Below are positions 44,401-53,041 of a stretch of DNA of 64,000 nucleotides, piece after piece. A program made the position numbers and the translations under genes. Under the pieces are notes generated by a model, which was given only the letters and a program-made list of their open reading frames with translations, was not told the DNA's origin and did no database searches. The stretch comes from Bacillus sp. ISL-41 (lineage in GTDB: Bacteria > Bacillota > Bacilli > Bacillales > Cytobacillaceae): the NCBI RefSeq assembly GCF_018613235.1, contig NZ_JAGGQP010000016.1:1-64000 (forward strand), given 5' to 3'. How positions within the stretch are numbered: position 1 is the stretch's first letter; every line of letters begins with the position of its first letter.

Positions 44401-44474
44401 CTACAAGAAACATTATATGAAATATAGGTTTGAAAAGCAATGGTAATACATTTCAAAAACTAGCAAATGCTGGA

Positions 44475-44774
44475 TTAATCGTAAAGTTTATCCCCAAAAA
44501 CATGCTTTTCCAGATTCGAAAGCCTTTTAAGGATATCGAAATTCGTTGTGCCGGCCGCCTGTGTGCTTGGTCGGCGCGAAGCTTCATCAAGCTGCTTTTT
44601 CAGGCGAAGATTGTCCTGTTGAAGCTCCTCGATCTCCTGCTGCATCACTTCATAGTCCTTAATGATCATATCAAGAAACTTATCGACATCTTCTGGTTTG
44701 TAACCACGCATTGCTGTTTTGAATTCTTTTTCTAAAATATCTTTAGCAGTTAACTGTATTTTATCGGATAGCAT
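44475..44774 (-). CDS. gpsB: Cell-division adaptor GpsB
   Basis: A 99-aa DivIVA-like coiled-coil protein. The N-terminal membrane-binding [18 protein letters not shown] and [13 protein letters not shown] helix are followed by a coiled coil and a C-terminal trimerisation helix ([15 protein letters not shown]). It recruits PBP1A (ponA, also in this window) between division site and side wall. The ATG at 44772-44774 follows GAGGTG by 6 nt. Confidence 0.95.
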   Translation of the reverse strand: MLSDKIQLTAKDILEKEFKTAMRGYKPEDVDKFLDMIIKDYEVMQQEIEELQQDNLRLKKQLDEASRRPSTQAAGTTNFDILKRLSNLEKHVFGDKLYD

Positions 44775-44881
44775 TCCATTCACCTCAATATACCACAATC
44801 GTCACATTCATTTTTTCAAAAACAAGGGGATTTGTCAATTTTTCTTTTATTAAACTTATTTATGTGGTTCTGAAAGCAATT

Positions 44882-45442
44882 TTAAAAATCCTGCTGTTTC
44901 AATTGTTCCTCTTCAACCGCCATTTGTAAATCGTACAATGTAATTAATCTTATCTCATAATCGTTTGCTTCTTGATATTTTTTTGCTGTTTCATATATAA
45001 ATTTTGGACTGCCTTCTTTTTCAGGATCGTAAAGCAGGACCAACAGGTCGCTTTTCTCTACAAAAAATTGATTCTTCAACCTGAATTGCCACGGTTTTTC
45101 ATAAGGCTTTTTAGTGATGGAATCAACATGGTCAGCGCCAGCAAGCACTGATTCATACCACTCCTTATTGGCTTCTTTCCAAGTTTCCTCCTGATTCAAG
45201 AAAGGGGTGAATACAGAAAGTTTAAGTTCGGGATATTCTTCCTGCAGCTCGAAAACCGCTTCACCAGCCCACAATTCGACACCCAGCTGTCCGCTTATCA
45301 TCACCCATTCCAGCCCTTCTTCAATTAAAGGAATCAAGCTTTTTTTTATCGCAATTTTTATGTATTCTGCTGACGGATGATTATGCTGGAACACGCCAAG
45401 TTCAAAAGGTTTATAACCAGTTATCGCAACTACTTTTACCAT
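44882..45442 (-). CDS. ypsA: DUF1273/SLOG protein YpsA
   Basis: A 186-aa Rossmann-like protein of the SLOG/DprA superfamily. [13 protein letters not shown] and [14 protein letters not shown] carry the glycine-rich nucleotide-binding features; [14 protein letters not shown] lies near 135. B. subtilis YpsA (180 aa) affects cell division and oxidative-stress survival. Position next to gpsB is conserved and functionally suggestive. Confidence 0.93.
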   Translation of the reverse strand: MVKVVAITGYKPFELGVFQHNHPSAEYIKIAIKKSLIPLIEEGLEWVMISGQLGVELWAGEAVFELQEEYPELKLSVFTPFLNQEETWKEANKEWYESVLAGADHVDSITKKPYEKPWQFRLKNQFFVEKSDLLVLLYDPEKEGSPKFIYETAKKYQEANDYEIRLITLYDLQMAVEEEQLKQQDF

Positions 45443-45529
45443 ATAATCTCCTTTGAATCTTTTATTAAATCAAAGACTCCATATTGAAGGTATTCCCTAT
45501 ATACAGGAATTATTACACCTTAAAATTTC

Positions 45530-45562
45530 AAAAAAACAAGGGCTTCAGGAGCCCTTGTTGAA
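45530..45562 (-). terminator. Terminator of cotD
   Basis: Stem CAAGGGCT/AGCCCTTG (45537-45559) followed on the minus strand by seven T. Confidence 0.88.
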
Positions 45563-45569
45563 AGTCATT

Positions 45570-45887
45570 TTATCGACCAAATCCTGGACCGCCAAATCCT
45601 GGTCCACCAAATCCTGGACCGCCGAATCCTGGGCGCGGTCTCGGGCCAACTGGAGCCACTCCGCCTGGTACCGGACCAGGTCCGCCATAATGATTCTGGT
45701 GTGTCACCTGATTAACCGTGGACTGTGTCTGCGGGAAATAATGGACATGGTCGTAATTGATGTGGTTTACGTTTGTAGTGTGTGTTGGATGAACATGCGG
45801 AACCACATTGTTTGTAAAGTTATGGTTCGTGCAGCACTTTGTAGGATGAACTACTGTTGGCAATACATGTGTCGGCTTGCAGTGCAT
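45570..45887 (-). CDS. cotD: Spore coat protein CotD-like
   Basis: A 105-aa His/Thr/Asn/Pro-rich inner coat protein. MHCKPTHVLPTVVHPTKCC and PHVHPTHTTNVNHINYDHVH match the CotD pattern. The C-terminus is unusual: after residue 68 it becomes Gly/Pro-rich and ends in four GFGGP-type repeats, making it longer than B. subtilis CotD (75 aa). A SigK-like promoter lies upstream. Adjacent to ypsA as in B. subtilis. Confidence 0.88.
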   Translation of the reverse strand: MHCKPTHVLPTVVHPTKCCTNHNFTNNVVPHVHPTHTTNVNHINYDHVHYFPQTQSTVNQVTHQNHYGGPGPVPGGVAPVGPRPRPGFGGPGFGGPGFGGPGFGR

Positions 45888-45928
45888 AGTGCATAACTCC
45901 TTTCATTTAGACTTATTGTTTACATTAT

Positions 45929-45956
45929 CAGCCTATGAAGAAGTCATGCGTCTTGT
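45929..45956 (-). promoter_or_regulatory. SigK-like promoter of cotD
   Basis: On the minus strand AC (45956-45955), 17-nt spacer, CATAGGCTG (45937-45929), one mismatch to the SigK -10 CATAnnnTA. Fits mother-cell expression of a coat gene. Confidence 0.5.
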
Positions 45957-46055
45957 ACTAATGAAAACACCTATTTTTCAAATAAATTCATTGCAACTAC
46001 CTAGTTTTTGCAGCGCAACCACCTAGTGATTTCAATGAAATCCTATTAAAAACTC

Positions 46056-46151
46056 CTAGAGGAATGTGTAAAAGTTGTCCTTCAACCCGCTGAAAATCAC
46101 AGCGATGAGAGTAATCACAACAAAATATAGAACTAATACCGCTTTATACAT
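46056..46151 (-). CDS. Tiny membrane protein, 31 aa
   Basis: A 31-aa frame beginning MYKAVLVLYFVVITLIAVIF, almost entirely one transmembrane helix, ending KDNFYTFL. Ribosome site is weak (GGGGCTGG). Location between cotD and yprB in a 428-bp gap suggests it may be a sporulation-period micro-protein, but that is a guess. Confidence 0.45.
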   Translation of the reverse strand: MYKAVLVLYFVVITLIAVIFSGLKDNFYTFL

Positions 46152-46315
46152 CAAACCAGCCCCGTAAAATTATATTGTTTTTTAACACCATACAATTTTA
46201 CATTTTACAACGTCGAAACCATACATACAACAGGATATTACAGGTTTTGAAAGGATAAATGTTAAAATTTTGTTACAATTCAAGATTCCTTGACGAAACC
46301 TGGCACGAAAGCAAT

Positions 46316-47593
46316 TTATTTTGGCGAATTCTGCGCTTGCCCGGGAAATTCTTTTCGGGAAATCCTCAGAATTCTTTTTTCAAGCTCCATGGTGAAAATC
46401 ATGTCTTTTTTTGTTGTACCCTTTTCTTCGCGGTGTATTTCTTCAGCAAGAGAGCAATACTTCATCGCCAGTTCAAGGTCTTTCTCGCGATGCTCGTAAT
46501 GTTTGGCCAACTCAATGCACGCTTCTTTCCGCTGCTTTTTCGTCCCTTTAGCTGCACTTTCTTTCCATAGGGCGACTGCTTTTTGCCATTCTTTATGCTT
46601 TTTATACTCAAAAGCCAGTGCATGCTTAGCAGAGACCGCTTCCTCATTTCCGTCATCTAGAAGACCACTGAACGCTTGCTTCGCTTTATCTGATTCGCCA
46701 AGATAGGAAAACCAGCGTCCCACCTCGTAAGTTTCCCGCGATGTTTGTGAGCGGTCCCTCCCAAGAATCTGGAATGTTAAATGTGTATAGAGAGTCACTA
46801 GTGACAGGATATCCGTTTCATTGTGCTTAATGACTCCCAGCAAGCCTTCGGGGTTACTCCTCTCAAGAAAGTCAAAATAGATCATTGGTGCTAAAAAGCC
46901 AGGAATGTCATCCTTTCTTTCAAGACCTAGTACTTCTTGTTCCACAATGCTTAATTTCATCCGCTCAATCTTATGCTTCCACAATCTCCGGGCCGCATGA
47001 TATAAATCAAAATGGCCATAGGAAGGCAGCTTTGGCACATGGTCACGAACAAGGGTGTGTCTCGTTTTGACCTGTGGCCAATCGAAAGCCTTGCCATTGT
47101 ATGTAACCAATGTCGTATAATCGGCATTCAGTAAAAAGCTCTGGTAAAGAGCTACTTCCGCTCCCGGGTTTGGCAGGATATGCTGTTTCAAATTCAGTGA
47201 ATTCCCTGAAATGGACGCATGGCCAAGCAGGAAGATAGTATTGCCTGCCCCTCCCCCTAGTCCTGTTGTTTCAGTATCAAAAAATACCAGGTCGGCTGGG
47301 CTGTGCCCGACTGCAGAAAGCGGATGCTTTGTCTGCTCCTTGTTCCACAGTGACACAGCCTCCAGTAAATCGCCGAATTGGTAATGGCCGTGCTGTTGGT
47401 CTAGTGGATAACTCACTTCCCTGACAAGGCAATATTGTCCGTCAAAATAGAAGGGGGATACCTGCTCCTGCTGCCAAACATCAAGATATGGGATTTCCGG
47501 CGTTTCTTCCGCTTTTACGGGTTCGGTCTTGGGCTTTTCAACTCCGCTTTTTATATGCGGCTTCAGCCTGTTCAATTTATTCTTGAGACTCAT
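46316..47593 (-). CDS. yprB: Exonuclease YprB (MrfB)
   Basis: A 425-aa protein. A DEDD-type 3-prime to 5-prime exonuclease domain with VFFDTETTGLGGG near 104, YNGKAFDWPQ near 165 and HNETDILSL near 256 supplies the metal residues. A TPR-like helical C-terminus (about 290-400) follows. In B. subtilis MrfB acts with the helicase MrfA (YprA) in a mitomycin-C repair pathway. The two genes are 15 nt apart here, so they form one operon. Confidence 0.92.
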   Translation of the reverse strand: MSLKNKLNRLKPHIKSGVEKPKTEPVKAEETPEIPYLDVWQQEQVSPFYFDGQYCLVREVSYPLDQQHGHYQFGDLLEAVSLWNKEQTKHPLSAVGHSPADLVFFDTETTGLGGGAGNTIFLLGHASISGNSLNLKQHILPNPGAEVALYQSFLLNADYTTLVTYNGKAFDWPQVKTRHTLVRDHVPKLPSYGHFDLYHAARRLWKHKIERMKLSIVEQEVLGLERKDDIPGFLAPMIYFDFLERSNPEGLLGVIKHNETDILSLVTLYTHLTFQILGRDRSQTSRETYEVGRWFSYLGESDKAKQAFSGLLDDGNEEAVSAKHALAFEYKKHKEWQKAVALWKESAAKGTKKQRKEACIELAKHYEHREKDLELAMKYCSLAEEIHREEKGTTKKDMIFTMELEKRILRISRKEFPGQAQNSPK

Positions 47594-47608
47594 ATTCCCC
47601 CTCCTTTC

Positions 47609-49885
47609 CTACACAGCGGCTTTAAGGAATAAATCCAGTAATTTTATGACGTCATTTTTTGAATGAATAGATGATGTATCCGTTCCGATGCAGGATGGGC
47701 ACCCGTCGGCACATTGGCAATTCATGACCATTTTTTTAGTTTGGTTCAAAATTTCTTCGATTCCGGTATATATTTTTTCGCTTAACCCGATCCCTCCAGG
47801 GTAGCGGTCATAAAAGAAGATAGTTGGCTTTTCATTATGAGCCGCTTTGACCTGCGGGACTACATGAACGTCAGAGGGATCGCACATTACGAATAATGGG
47901 GCGATATGTTTTAGTGCCTGGGATGTCCCAATCAGCCCTTCCTCAAGCCGGTCATGGCCGAACTCCGACAGCTCTTTGTTCAGTGATATCCATGCTGAGC
48001 TTGTATGGAGCTCCTCTTCCGGAAGGAAAATCGGTCCTGAGCCAATATTCTCATGTGTTTCAAACCGGATCTTCTTGAAAATTGTTGCCATTGCTCTGAC
48101 ACTGACATCGCCATAGCCGATTGCTGTTTCTTCATTGCCTCTGATTTTATCTTCTTCAAGGACGCTAAGCTGGACAGCAAGGTTGGCATCGGTAAAATAA
48201 TCGACATCCACTTCACGGACAAACGCCTTCTTTTCTTCCCAATCAAGCTTTTCCACCTGGAATTGTATTCCCTGGTGGAGATAAATGGCTTCTTCATGCA
48301 GCAATGTCATCGCTGAAAAAGTATCCATTTCGCCAATCACCCTTACATTTGCAACATCTGACTGGTCTATGATCACGACATTTTCCTGTGATGCTGAACG
48401 CAGGCTGATATTGTGTGCCGGGAAAGCGTCATTCATCCAGAACCACTTATCTCCGTTCTGGTGCAGGATACGCTCTTCCGTCAAATATTCAAGTATTTCC
48501 TCAATTTCAGCAGCACCAAAAGTGTCGCCCTTTTTGAAAGGCAATTCATAGGATGCACATTTGATGTGATCGATCAGGATAATCAAATTGTCCGGGTTGA
48601 TTCTCGCCGTTTCCGGACTGCGAGTAAAAAAGTAATCAGGATGCTGGATAACGTATTGATCCAGCGGGCTGGAGCTCGCCACCATGATGACAACCGATTC
48701 ACCGTGGCGGCGTCCTGCCCGCCCTGCCTGCTGCCAGGCACTGGCAATCGTTCCAGGGTATCCGTTCATGATACATACCTGAAGCTGTCCGATATCGACA
48801 CCAAGTTCCAGTGCGTTTGTGCTGACTACTCCATATATATCACCCGAACGCAAGCCTTTTTCAATTTCGCGCCTTTCTGTCGGAAGATAGCCGCCCCGGT
48901 ATCCTCTTATTGCCTTTGGACCGAGCTTGTGTTTGACAAGCTCCTGAAGATAAGTAAGCAGGATTTCGACTCTCACCCTACTTCTTGCAAACACGATGGT
49001 CTGAATCTTATTTTTCAGGAACTCACCTGCGAGCCTCCTGGTTTCAAGCGTTGCACTTCTGCGGACATTCAGCGGAATATTGACGACTGGAGGATTATAA
49101 AATAAAAAGTGCTTCCTTCCTGAAGGAGCCCCATTATTGTCAATCAGGACCATATCCTTTTCAGTCAGACCCTCAGCCAATTCAAGTGGATTTGCAATCG
49201 TCGCGGAAGTACAGATGAAAACGGGATCGCTTCCATAGTAATTGCAGATTCTTTTTAATCTTCTAATGACATTTGCCACATGGCTGCCAAAGACTCCCCT
49301 GTAAATATGTAATTCATCAATGACGACATACTTCAGGTTTTCAAAAAGGGAAACCCATTTTGTATGATGCGGAAGGATCGCAGAATGGAGCATGTCCGGG
49401 TTTGTTATAACGATATGCCCTGCTCTCCTGACCTTCTGGCGGATATTAGAAGGAGTGTCTCCGTCATATGTATAACTATTGATTGCCAGCTCCGCCTCCT
49501 GGATCAATTCATTGATTTCACTCTTCTGGTCTTGGGCCAGCGCTTTTGTCGGGAACATATAGAGCGCCCTGGCATTCGGATCATTAATGATTGATTGAAG
49601 CACTGGCAAGTTATAACACAATGTTTTCCCTGAAGCAGTCGGCGTGACAGCCACAATGCTTTGCCCCTTCATGATTTGTTCATATGAAGACTTCTGATGT
49701 GTATACAGGCGGGAAATTCCGCGTCTTTCAAGTGCGTTTCTTAATACGCCGCTTAATTCCTCTGGCATCTCTTCCGTTTGAGCTTCTCGCTCTTCAATCG
49801 TATGCCAGTGGACAATGTTTTTCTTAACCGATTCACTAACCTTTAGATCTTGCAAAATCTCTTGCATGCTTTTCCGGACCTTCAT
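47609..49885 (-). CDS. yprA: DEAH-box helicase YprA (MrfA)
   Basis: A 758-aa superfamily 2 helicase. Walker A TPTASGKT near 80, DEAH-type VIDELHIYRG near 189, STNALELGVD and QQAGRAGRR (motif VI) near 385. A C-terminal DUF1998 domain with CQCADGCPSC supplies a four-Cys zinc site. It unwinds DNA 3-prime to 5-prime in repair of mitomycin-induced damage with YprB. The ATG at 49883-49885 follows GAGGTG by 6 nt. Confidence 0.95.
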   Translation of the reverse strand: MKVRKSMQEILQDLKVSESVKKNIVHWHTIEEREAQTEEMPEELSGVLRNALERRGISRLYTHQKSSYEQIMKGQSIVAVTPTASGKTLCYNLPVLQSIINDPNARALYMFPTKALAQDQKSEINELIQEAELAINSYTYDGDTPSNIRQKVRRAGHIVITNPDMLHSAILPHHTKWVSLFENLKYVVIDELHIYRGVFGSHVANVIRRLKRICNYYGSDPVFICTSATIANPLELAEGLTEKDMVLIDNNGAPSGRKHFLFYNPPVVNIPLNVRRSATLETRRLAGEFLKNKIQTIVFARSRVRVEILLTYLQELVKHKLGPKAIRGYRGGYLPTERREIEKGLRSGDIYGVVSTNALELGVDIGQLQVCIMNGYPGTIASAWQQAGRAGRRHGESVVIMVASSSPLDQYVIQHPDYFFTRSPETARINPDNLIILIDHIKCASYELPFKKGDTFGAAEIEEILEYLTEERILHQNGDKWFWMNDAFPAHNISLRSASQENVVIIDQSDVANVRVIGEMDTFSAMTLLHEEAIYLHQGIQFQVEKLDWEEKKAFVREVDVDYFTDANLAVQLSVLEEDKIRGNEETAIGYGDVSVRAMATIFKKIRFETHENIGSGPIFLPEEELHTSSAWISLNKELSEFGHDRLEEGLIGTSQALKHIAPLFVMCDPSDVHVVPQVKAAHNEKPTIFFYDRYPGGIGLSEKIYTGIEEILNQTKKMVMNCQCADGCPSCIGTDTSSIHSKNDVIKLLDLFLKAAV

Positions 49886-50092
49886 AGCGTTCACCTCGTT
49901 ATCCCTATTTTACCGAATAAACGTTCGTTACAAAAGATAAAAGTTCAATAAATCAAACTGCTATTTTTTGGAAAACACACTTTTCCATCCCTAATATTCT
50001 CTATTTGACCTTCCTCGAAACAATCTGTTATGTCTTTTAAATCAGCCTTTTGTTAAAATAGAGTGGACAAACAGCTGATAGAGGTGTTTTTT

Positions 50093-50785
50093 TTGAATAA
50101 AAATGAGATAAAAAGGGTCCTGGCTAAATTTTCTTTGTTCAGGGATCTTGATGATAATGAACTAGATAAGATTGTCGATATATCAATTTCCCGAGAGTGG
50201 AAGAAAAACAGCCATATTTTCATGCAGGGCGATCCACTGGAAAATGTGTATTTTATTAATGAGGGAAAAGTGAAAGTCTATAAAAGTGATGCCAATGGCC
50301 GGGAGCAGATTGTGGCCATCCTGAAAAAAGGAGAGATGTTCCCGCATGTCGGTTTTTTCCGGAAAGGCGGCTATCCAGGTTATTCCGAGGTACTGGAACA
50401 GGCAAGCATTGTCGTGGTTCCGATTTTACAATTCGAGAAAGTCCTAGTTGATAACCCTCACTTAAGTATCAAGGTATTCAAGGTCCTTGGAGAAAAAATT
50501 GTTGATCTTCAAGAAAGGCTTGAAGCACAAATCCTGAACAACACTTATGAACAGATCATCAAGCTTTTGATCAGGCTGGGAGAACTTCATGGAGAAAAAC
50601 AGGAGGACGGCACGGTTTTGCTGAAGGCTGATTTCACAAACAAAGACCTCGCCAATATGATTGGAACAACCAGAGAAACAGTTAGCAGGACATTGACTAA
50701 AATGAAAAAAGATGAACTAATCTCTACTGATACAAACGGGAACATGGTATTGAACCCTGATGTTTTGATGGATGAGCTTGTTTAA
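50093..50785 (+). CDS. Crp/Fnr family transcriptional regulator (paralogue 2)
   Basis: A 230-aa regulator strongly similar to the 39145 gene: beta-roll with MQGDPLENVYFINEGKVKVY, EMFPHVGFFRKGGYP loop, dimer helix and HTH FTNKDLANMIGTTRETVSRTL. It has no cysteine at all, ruling out an Fe-S cluster. The TTG at 50093 is chosen because GAGGTG lies 6 nt upstream. No TGTGA box precedes it; TTGACC/TATGTC around 50006-50035 may be its promoter. It is convergent with hcp. Confidence 0.9.
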   Translation: MNKNEIKRVLAKFSLFRDLDDNELDKIVDISISREWKKNSHIFMQGDPLENVYFINEGKVKVYKSDANGREQIVAILKKGEMFPHVGFFRKGGYPGYSEVLEQASIVVVPILQFEKVLVDNPHLSIKVFKVLGEKIVDLQERLEAQILNNTYEQIIKLLIRLGELHGEKQEDGTVLLKADFTNKDLANMIGTTRETVSRTLTKMKKDELISTDTNGNMVLNPDVLMDELV

Positions 50786-50842
50786 TTTACTAGTAGACGC
50801 AAACCCTTTAATACTTTTCTTTACTATATAAGAAACATAGTA

Positions 50843-50871
50843 AAACGCCCGGATTCTGCTCCGGGCGTTTT
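50843..50871. terminator. Bidirectional terminator, crp/fnr-2 / hcp
   Basis: Stem AAACGCCCGG/CCGGGCGTTT (50843-50870), T-rich on both sides. Confidence 0.88.
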
Positions 50872-50876
50872 ACTTA

Positions 50877-52178
50877 TTATTCAGTTTTGCTTAATCCCAT
50901 CATTGTTTCCAAATCTTCCTGTGCGGTTGTGATCAACTTCAGGTTGAAGGTTTCCTGAAGAACTTCCATCACTCCATCAGAAATGAATTCTGGCGGCTTA
51001 GGCCCAATGCGGATATCCTGAATTCCAAGGCTGAACAATCCAAGCAGGATCGCTACAGCTTTTTGCTCGAACCAAGAAAGGACGATACTTACAGGCAGCT
51101 CATTTACGTCACATTCAAACGCATCAGCAAGTGCCTTAGCGATTTTCACAGTGGATACAGAGTTATTGCACTGTCCAAGATCCAAGTACCTAGGGATGTC
51201 TGTTCCAGGAACCACACCATAATCTACATCATTGAAACGGAATTTTCCGCAAGAAGTTGTCAGGATCACAGCTTCAGGAGGAAGTGATGTCGCAAGCTCA
51301 CGGTAGTATTCTCCCCCTTTACCAGGTGCGTCACAGCCTGCAATGACGAAGAATCGCTTGATCTTCCCGGATTTTACTGCATCGATAACCTCTGGCGCTA
51401 GGCCGATCACTGTTTCATGGTGGAAGCCTGTCACTAATGTTTCTTCAGATTCCATATTTGCTTCAGGAAGCTCCAATGCTTTTTCAATTAGCATTGTGAA
51501 ATCATCATTTTCTATTTTTCTTACATTTTCAAGGCCTGTAACTTCATAAGTGAACATACGGTCTGCATATGAACCTTTGATTGGCATTACACAGTTTGTC
51601 GTAGCCAGGATAGCTCCTGGGAACTTTTCAAACAGGCGGCGCTGGTCGAACCATGCTTTCCCGATGTTCCCCTTAAGATGCGGGTACTTTTTCAATGCCG
51701 GATAACCATGGGCAGGAAGCATCTCGGAGTGTGTATAGATGTTGATTCCTTTTCCTTCTGTTTGCTTCAATAATTCTTCAAGCGCGAACAGGTTATGTCC
51801 TGTTACGACGATGCATTTTCCTTCAATCTTATTCTGGCTGACCTTTACCGGCTGAGGGATCCCAAGGCGACTCGTATGCGCTTCATCAAGAAGCTCCATC
51901 ACGCGAACTGCTGATTGGCCAACCTTCATAGCCATATCGATATGTTCTTGTACATTGAAGTTTGAGTTAGTTAATGTCATATATAATGCTTCATGGGTTG
52001 TTGCGTCAACAAATGGATCTGTGAAACCAAGCTGATTCGCATGTGTTCTATATGCTGCAATCCCCTTCAAAGCAAAAATCATTGTATCCTGAAGACTAGC
52101 GATCGTTTCATCTTTTCCGCACACACCAACAACTGTACATCCCCCTGTTGGCGTTTGTTCACATTGGTAACAAAACAT
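50877..52178 (-). CDS. hcp: Hybrid-cluster protein / hydroxylamine reductase
   Basis: A 433-aa Fe-S enzyme. The N-terminal cluster motif is Cys3, Cys6, Cys14 and Cys20 (MFCYQCEQTP...). Hybrid-cluster ligands are visible in VTGHNLFALEE, TTNCVMP, AGCDAPG, TTSCGKFR and LGQCNNS. It is about 120 aa shorter than the 550-aa class I/II enzymes, resembling the short class III form. Hcp reduces NO or hydroxylamine under anaerobiosis. Crp/Fnr box at -41.5 links it to norZ. Confidence 0.93.
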   Translation of the reverse strand: MFCYQCEQTPTGGCTVVGVCGKDETIASLQDTMIFALKGIAAYRTHANQLGFTDPFVDATTHEALYMTLTNSNFNVQEHIDMAMKVGQSAVRVMELLDEAHTSRLGIPQPVKVSQNKIEGKCIVVTGHNLFALEELLKQTEGKGINIYTHSEMLPAHGYPALKKYPHLKGNIGKAWFDQRRLFEKFPGAILATTNCVMPIKGSYADRMFTYEVTGLENVRKIENDDFTMLIEKALELPEANMESEETLVTGFHHETVIGLAPEVIDAVKSGKIKRFFVIAGCDAPGKGGEYYRELATSLPPEAVILTTSCGKFRFNDVDYGVVPGTDIPRYLDLGQCNNSVSTVKIAKALADAFECDVNELPVSIVLSWFEQKAVAILLGLFSLGIQDIRIGPKPPEFISDGVMEVLQETFNLKLITTAQEDLETMMGLSKTE

Positions 52179-52214
52179 ATGTGTATTCCCCTCTTCTGCG
52201 TTATTTACTTTTTC

Positions 52215-52257
52215 AGCATACAGAGGATGAAAATCCAGTTAAGTGACCTAAATCACA
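52215..52257 (-). promoter_or_regulatory. Crp/Fnr-box promoter of hcp
   Basis: Minus strand TGTGATTTAGGTCACT (52257-52242) matches 9 of 10 key positions; 21 nt on is TATGCT (52220-52215), the same hexamer as at norZ. Box centre about -41.5 from a start near 52208. Confidence 0.75.
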
Positions 52258-52401
52258 CTAAAGGCATTTTTCACAAAGTGTTCAAAAATCTAAGGCGAAG
52301 TGATGAAGCCTTTCCAAGGTTAAAAAATCACCAATATTGAACAGGGACATTCCTGTCAACATATCCTATTATAAGAATTCCTGCAGAGGAGGATGTTCCC
52401 A

Positions 52402-52878
52402 ATGGCAACCAACCACCCTGACCGTCCAAAAAAACACGAGGCGCTGGAACAATGGTTTAAATCTATGAATCAACTGATGCAAGAAAAGCCGGTTAAAGGC
52501 ATACTGCAAAGCATTGATGATTTTTTCAGACAGCCTTTCCCACATTCACCCTTCAATGTGGTACTGCATGAAACAGAAAAGGAGTATATAGTGAAAGCGG
52601 AATTGCCAGGGGTTAAGAGAGACCAAATATCAATCAATATTATTAATAACTCCCTTACCATATTGGTCAATCAGACTGACGTCACTTCAGAGATCAATGA
52701 TATCTCCAAAACAGAGAAGCACATGGCTTCGACACAGCGTTTGAGCAGGACGATTCCCTTTTCTGTTCCTGTCAATGAAAGAAAGACCCGCGCTGCCTAT
52801 CGTGACGGGCTGCTTGAAGTCAAGGTAGTGAAAAAGCAAGGCAAGAAGATTGATATACTATCAGATCAGGATGAATGA
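52402..52878 (+). CDS. Hsp20 family small heat-shock protein
   Basis: A 158-aa alpha-crystallin-type chaperone. The ACD runs about 55-145 with FNVVLHETEKEYIVKAELPG and the conserved closing YRDGLLEVKV. The N-terminus is helical and Lys-rich. ATG at 52402 follows AGGAGG by 9 nt; an earlier in-frame ATG abuts the ribosome site. Similar B. subtilis proteins are YocM, CotM and CotP; which one this equals is unclear. Own terminator downstream. Confidence 0.88.
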   Translation: MATNHPDRPKKHEALEQWFKSMNQLMQEKPVKGILQSIDDFFRQPFPHSPFNVVLHETEKEYIVKAELPGVKRDQISINIINNSLTILVNQTDVTSEINDISKTEKHMASTQRLSRTIPFSVPVNERKTRAAYRDGLLEVKVVKKQGKKIDILSDQDE

Positions 52879-52942
52879 AATGATAAAAATCCTTATTTTA
52901 CCCTTATAGCAGACGAAACCCTCTCATATGTGTACGATCAAA

Positions 52943-52981
52943 AAACAAGCAGGCTAATTAAATGGCCTGCTTGTTTTTTTG
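52943..52981. terminator. Bidirectional terminator, hsp20 / yppG
   Basis: Stem AACAAGCAGGC/GCCTGCTTGTT (52944-52975) with seven T after it on the plus strand and a T run on the minus strand. Confidence 0.88.
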
Positions 52982-53041
52982 TTCCTATAGCTTTCGATTC
53001 CCCTCATGTTATTTCAGGAATTAAGGAAATCTCCATCTTAC

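Noticed and set aside
48413-49105. 230-aa frame antisense to yprA
   Set aside because: Shadow of the helicase; no ribosome site or recognisable domain.
52258-52401. Crp/Fnr box for the Hsp20 gene
   Set aside because: AGTGATGAAGCCTTTCC has only one good half-site and no -10 at the 21-nt spacing seen elsewhere.
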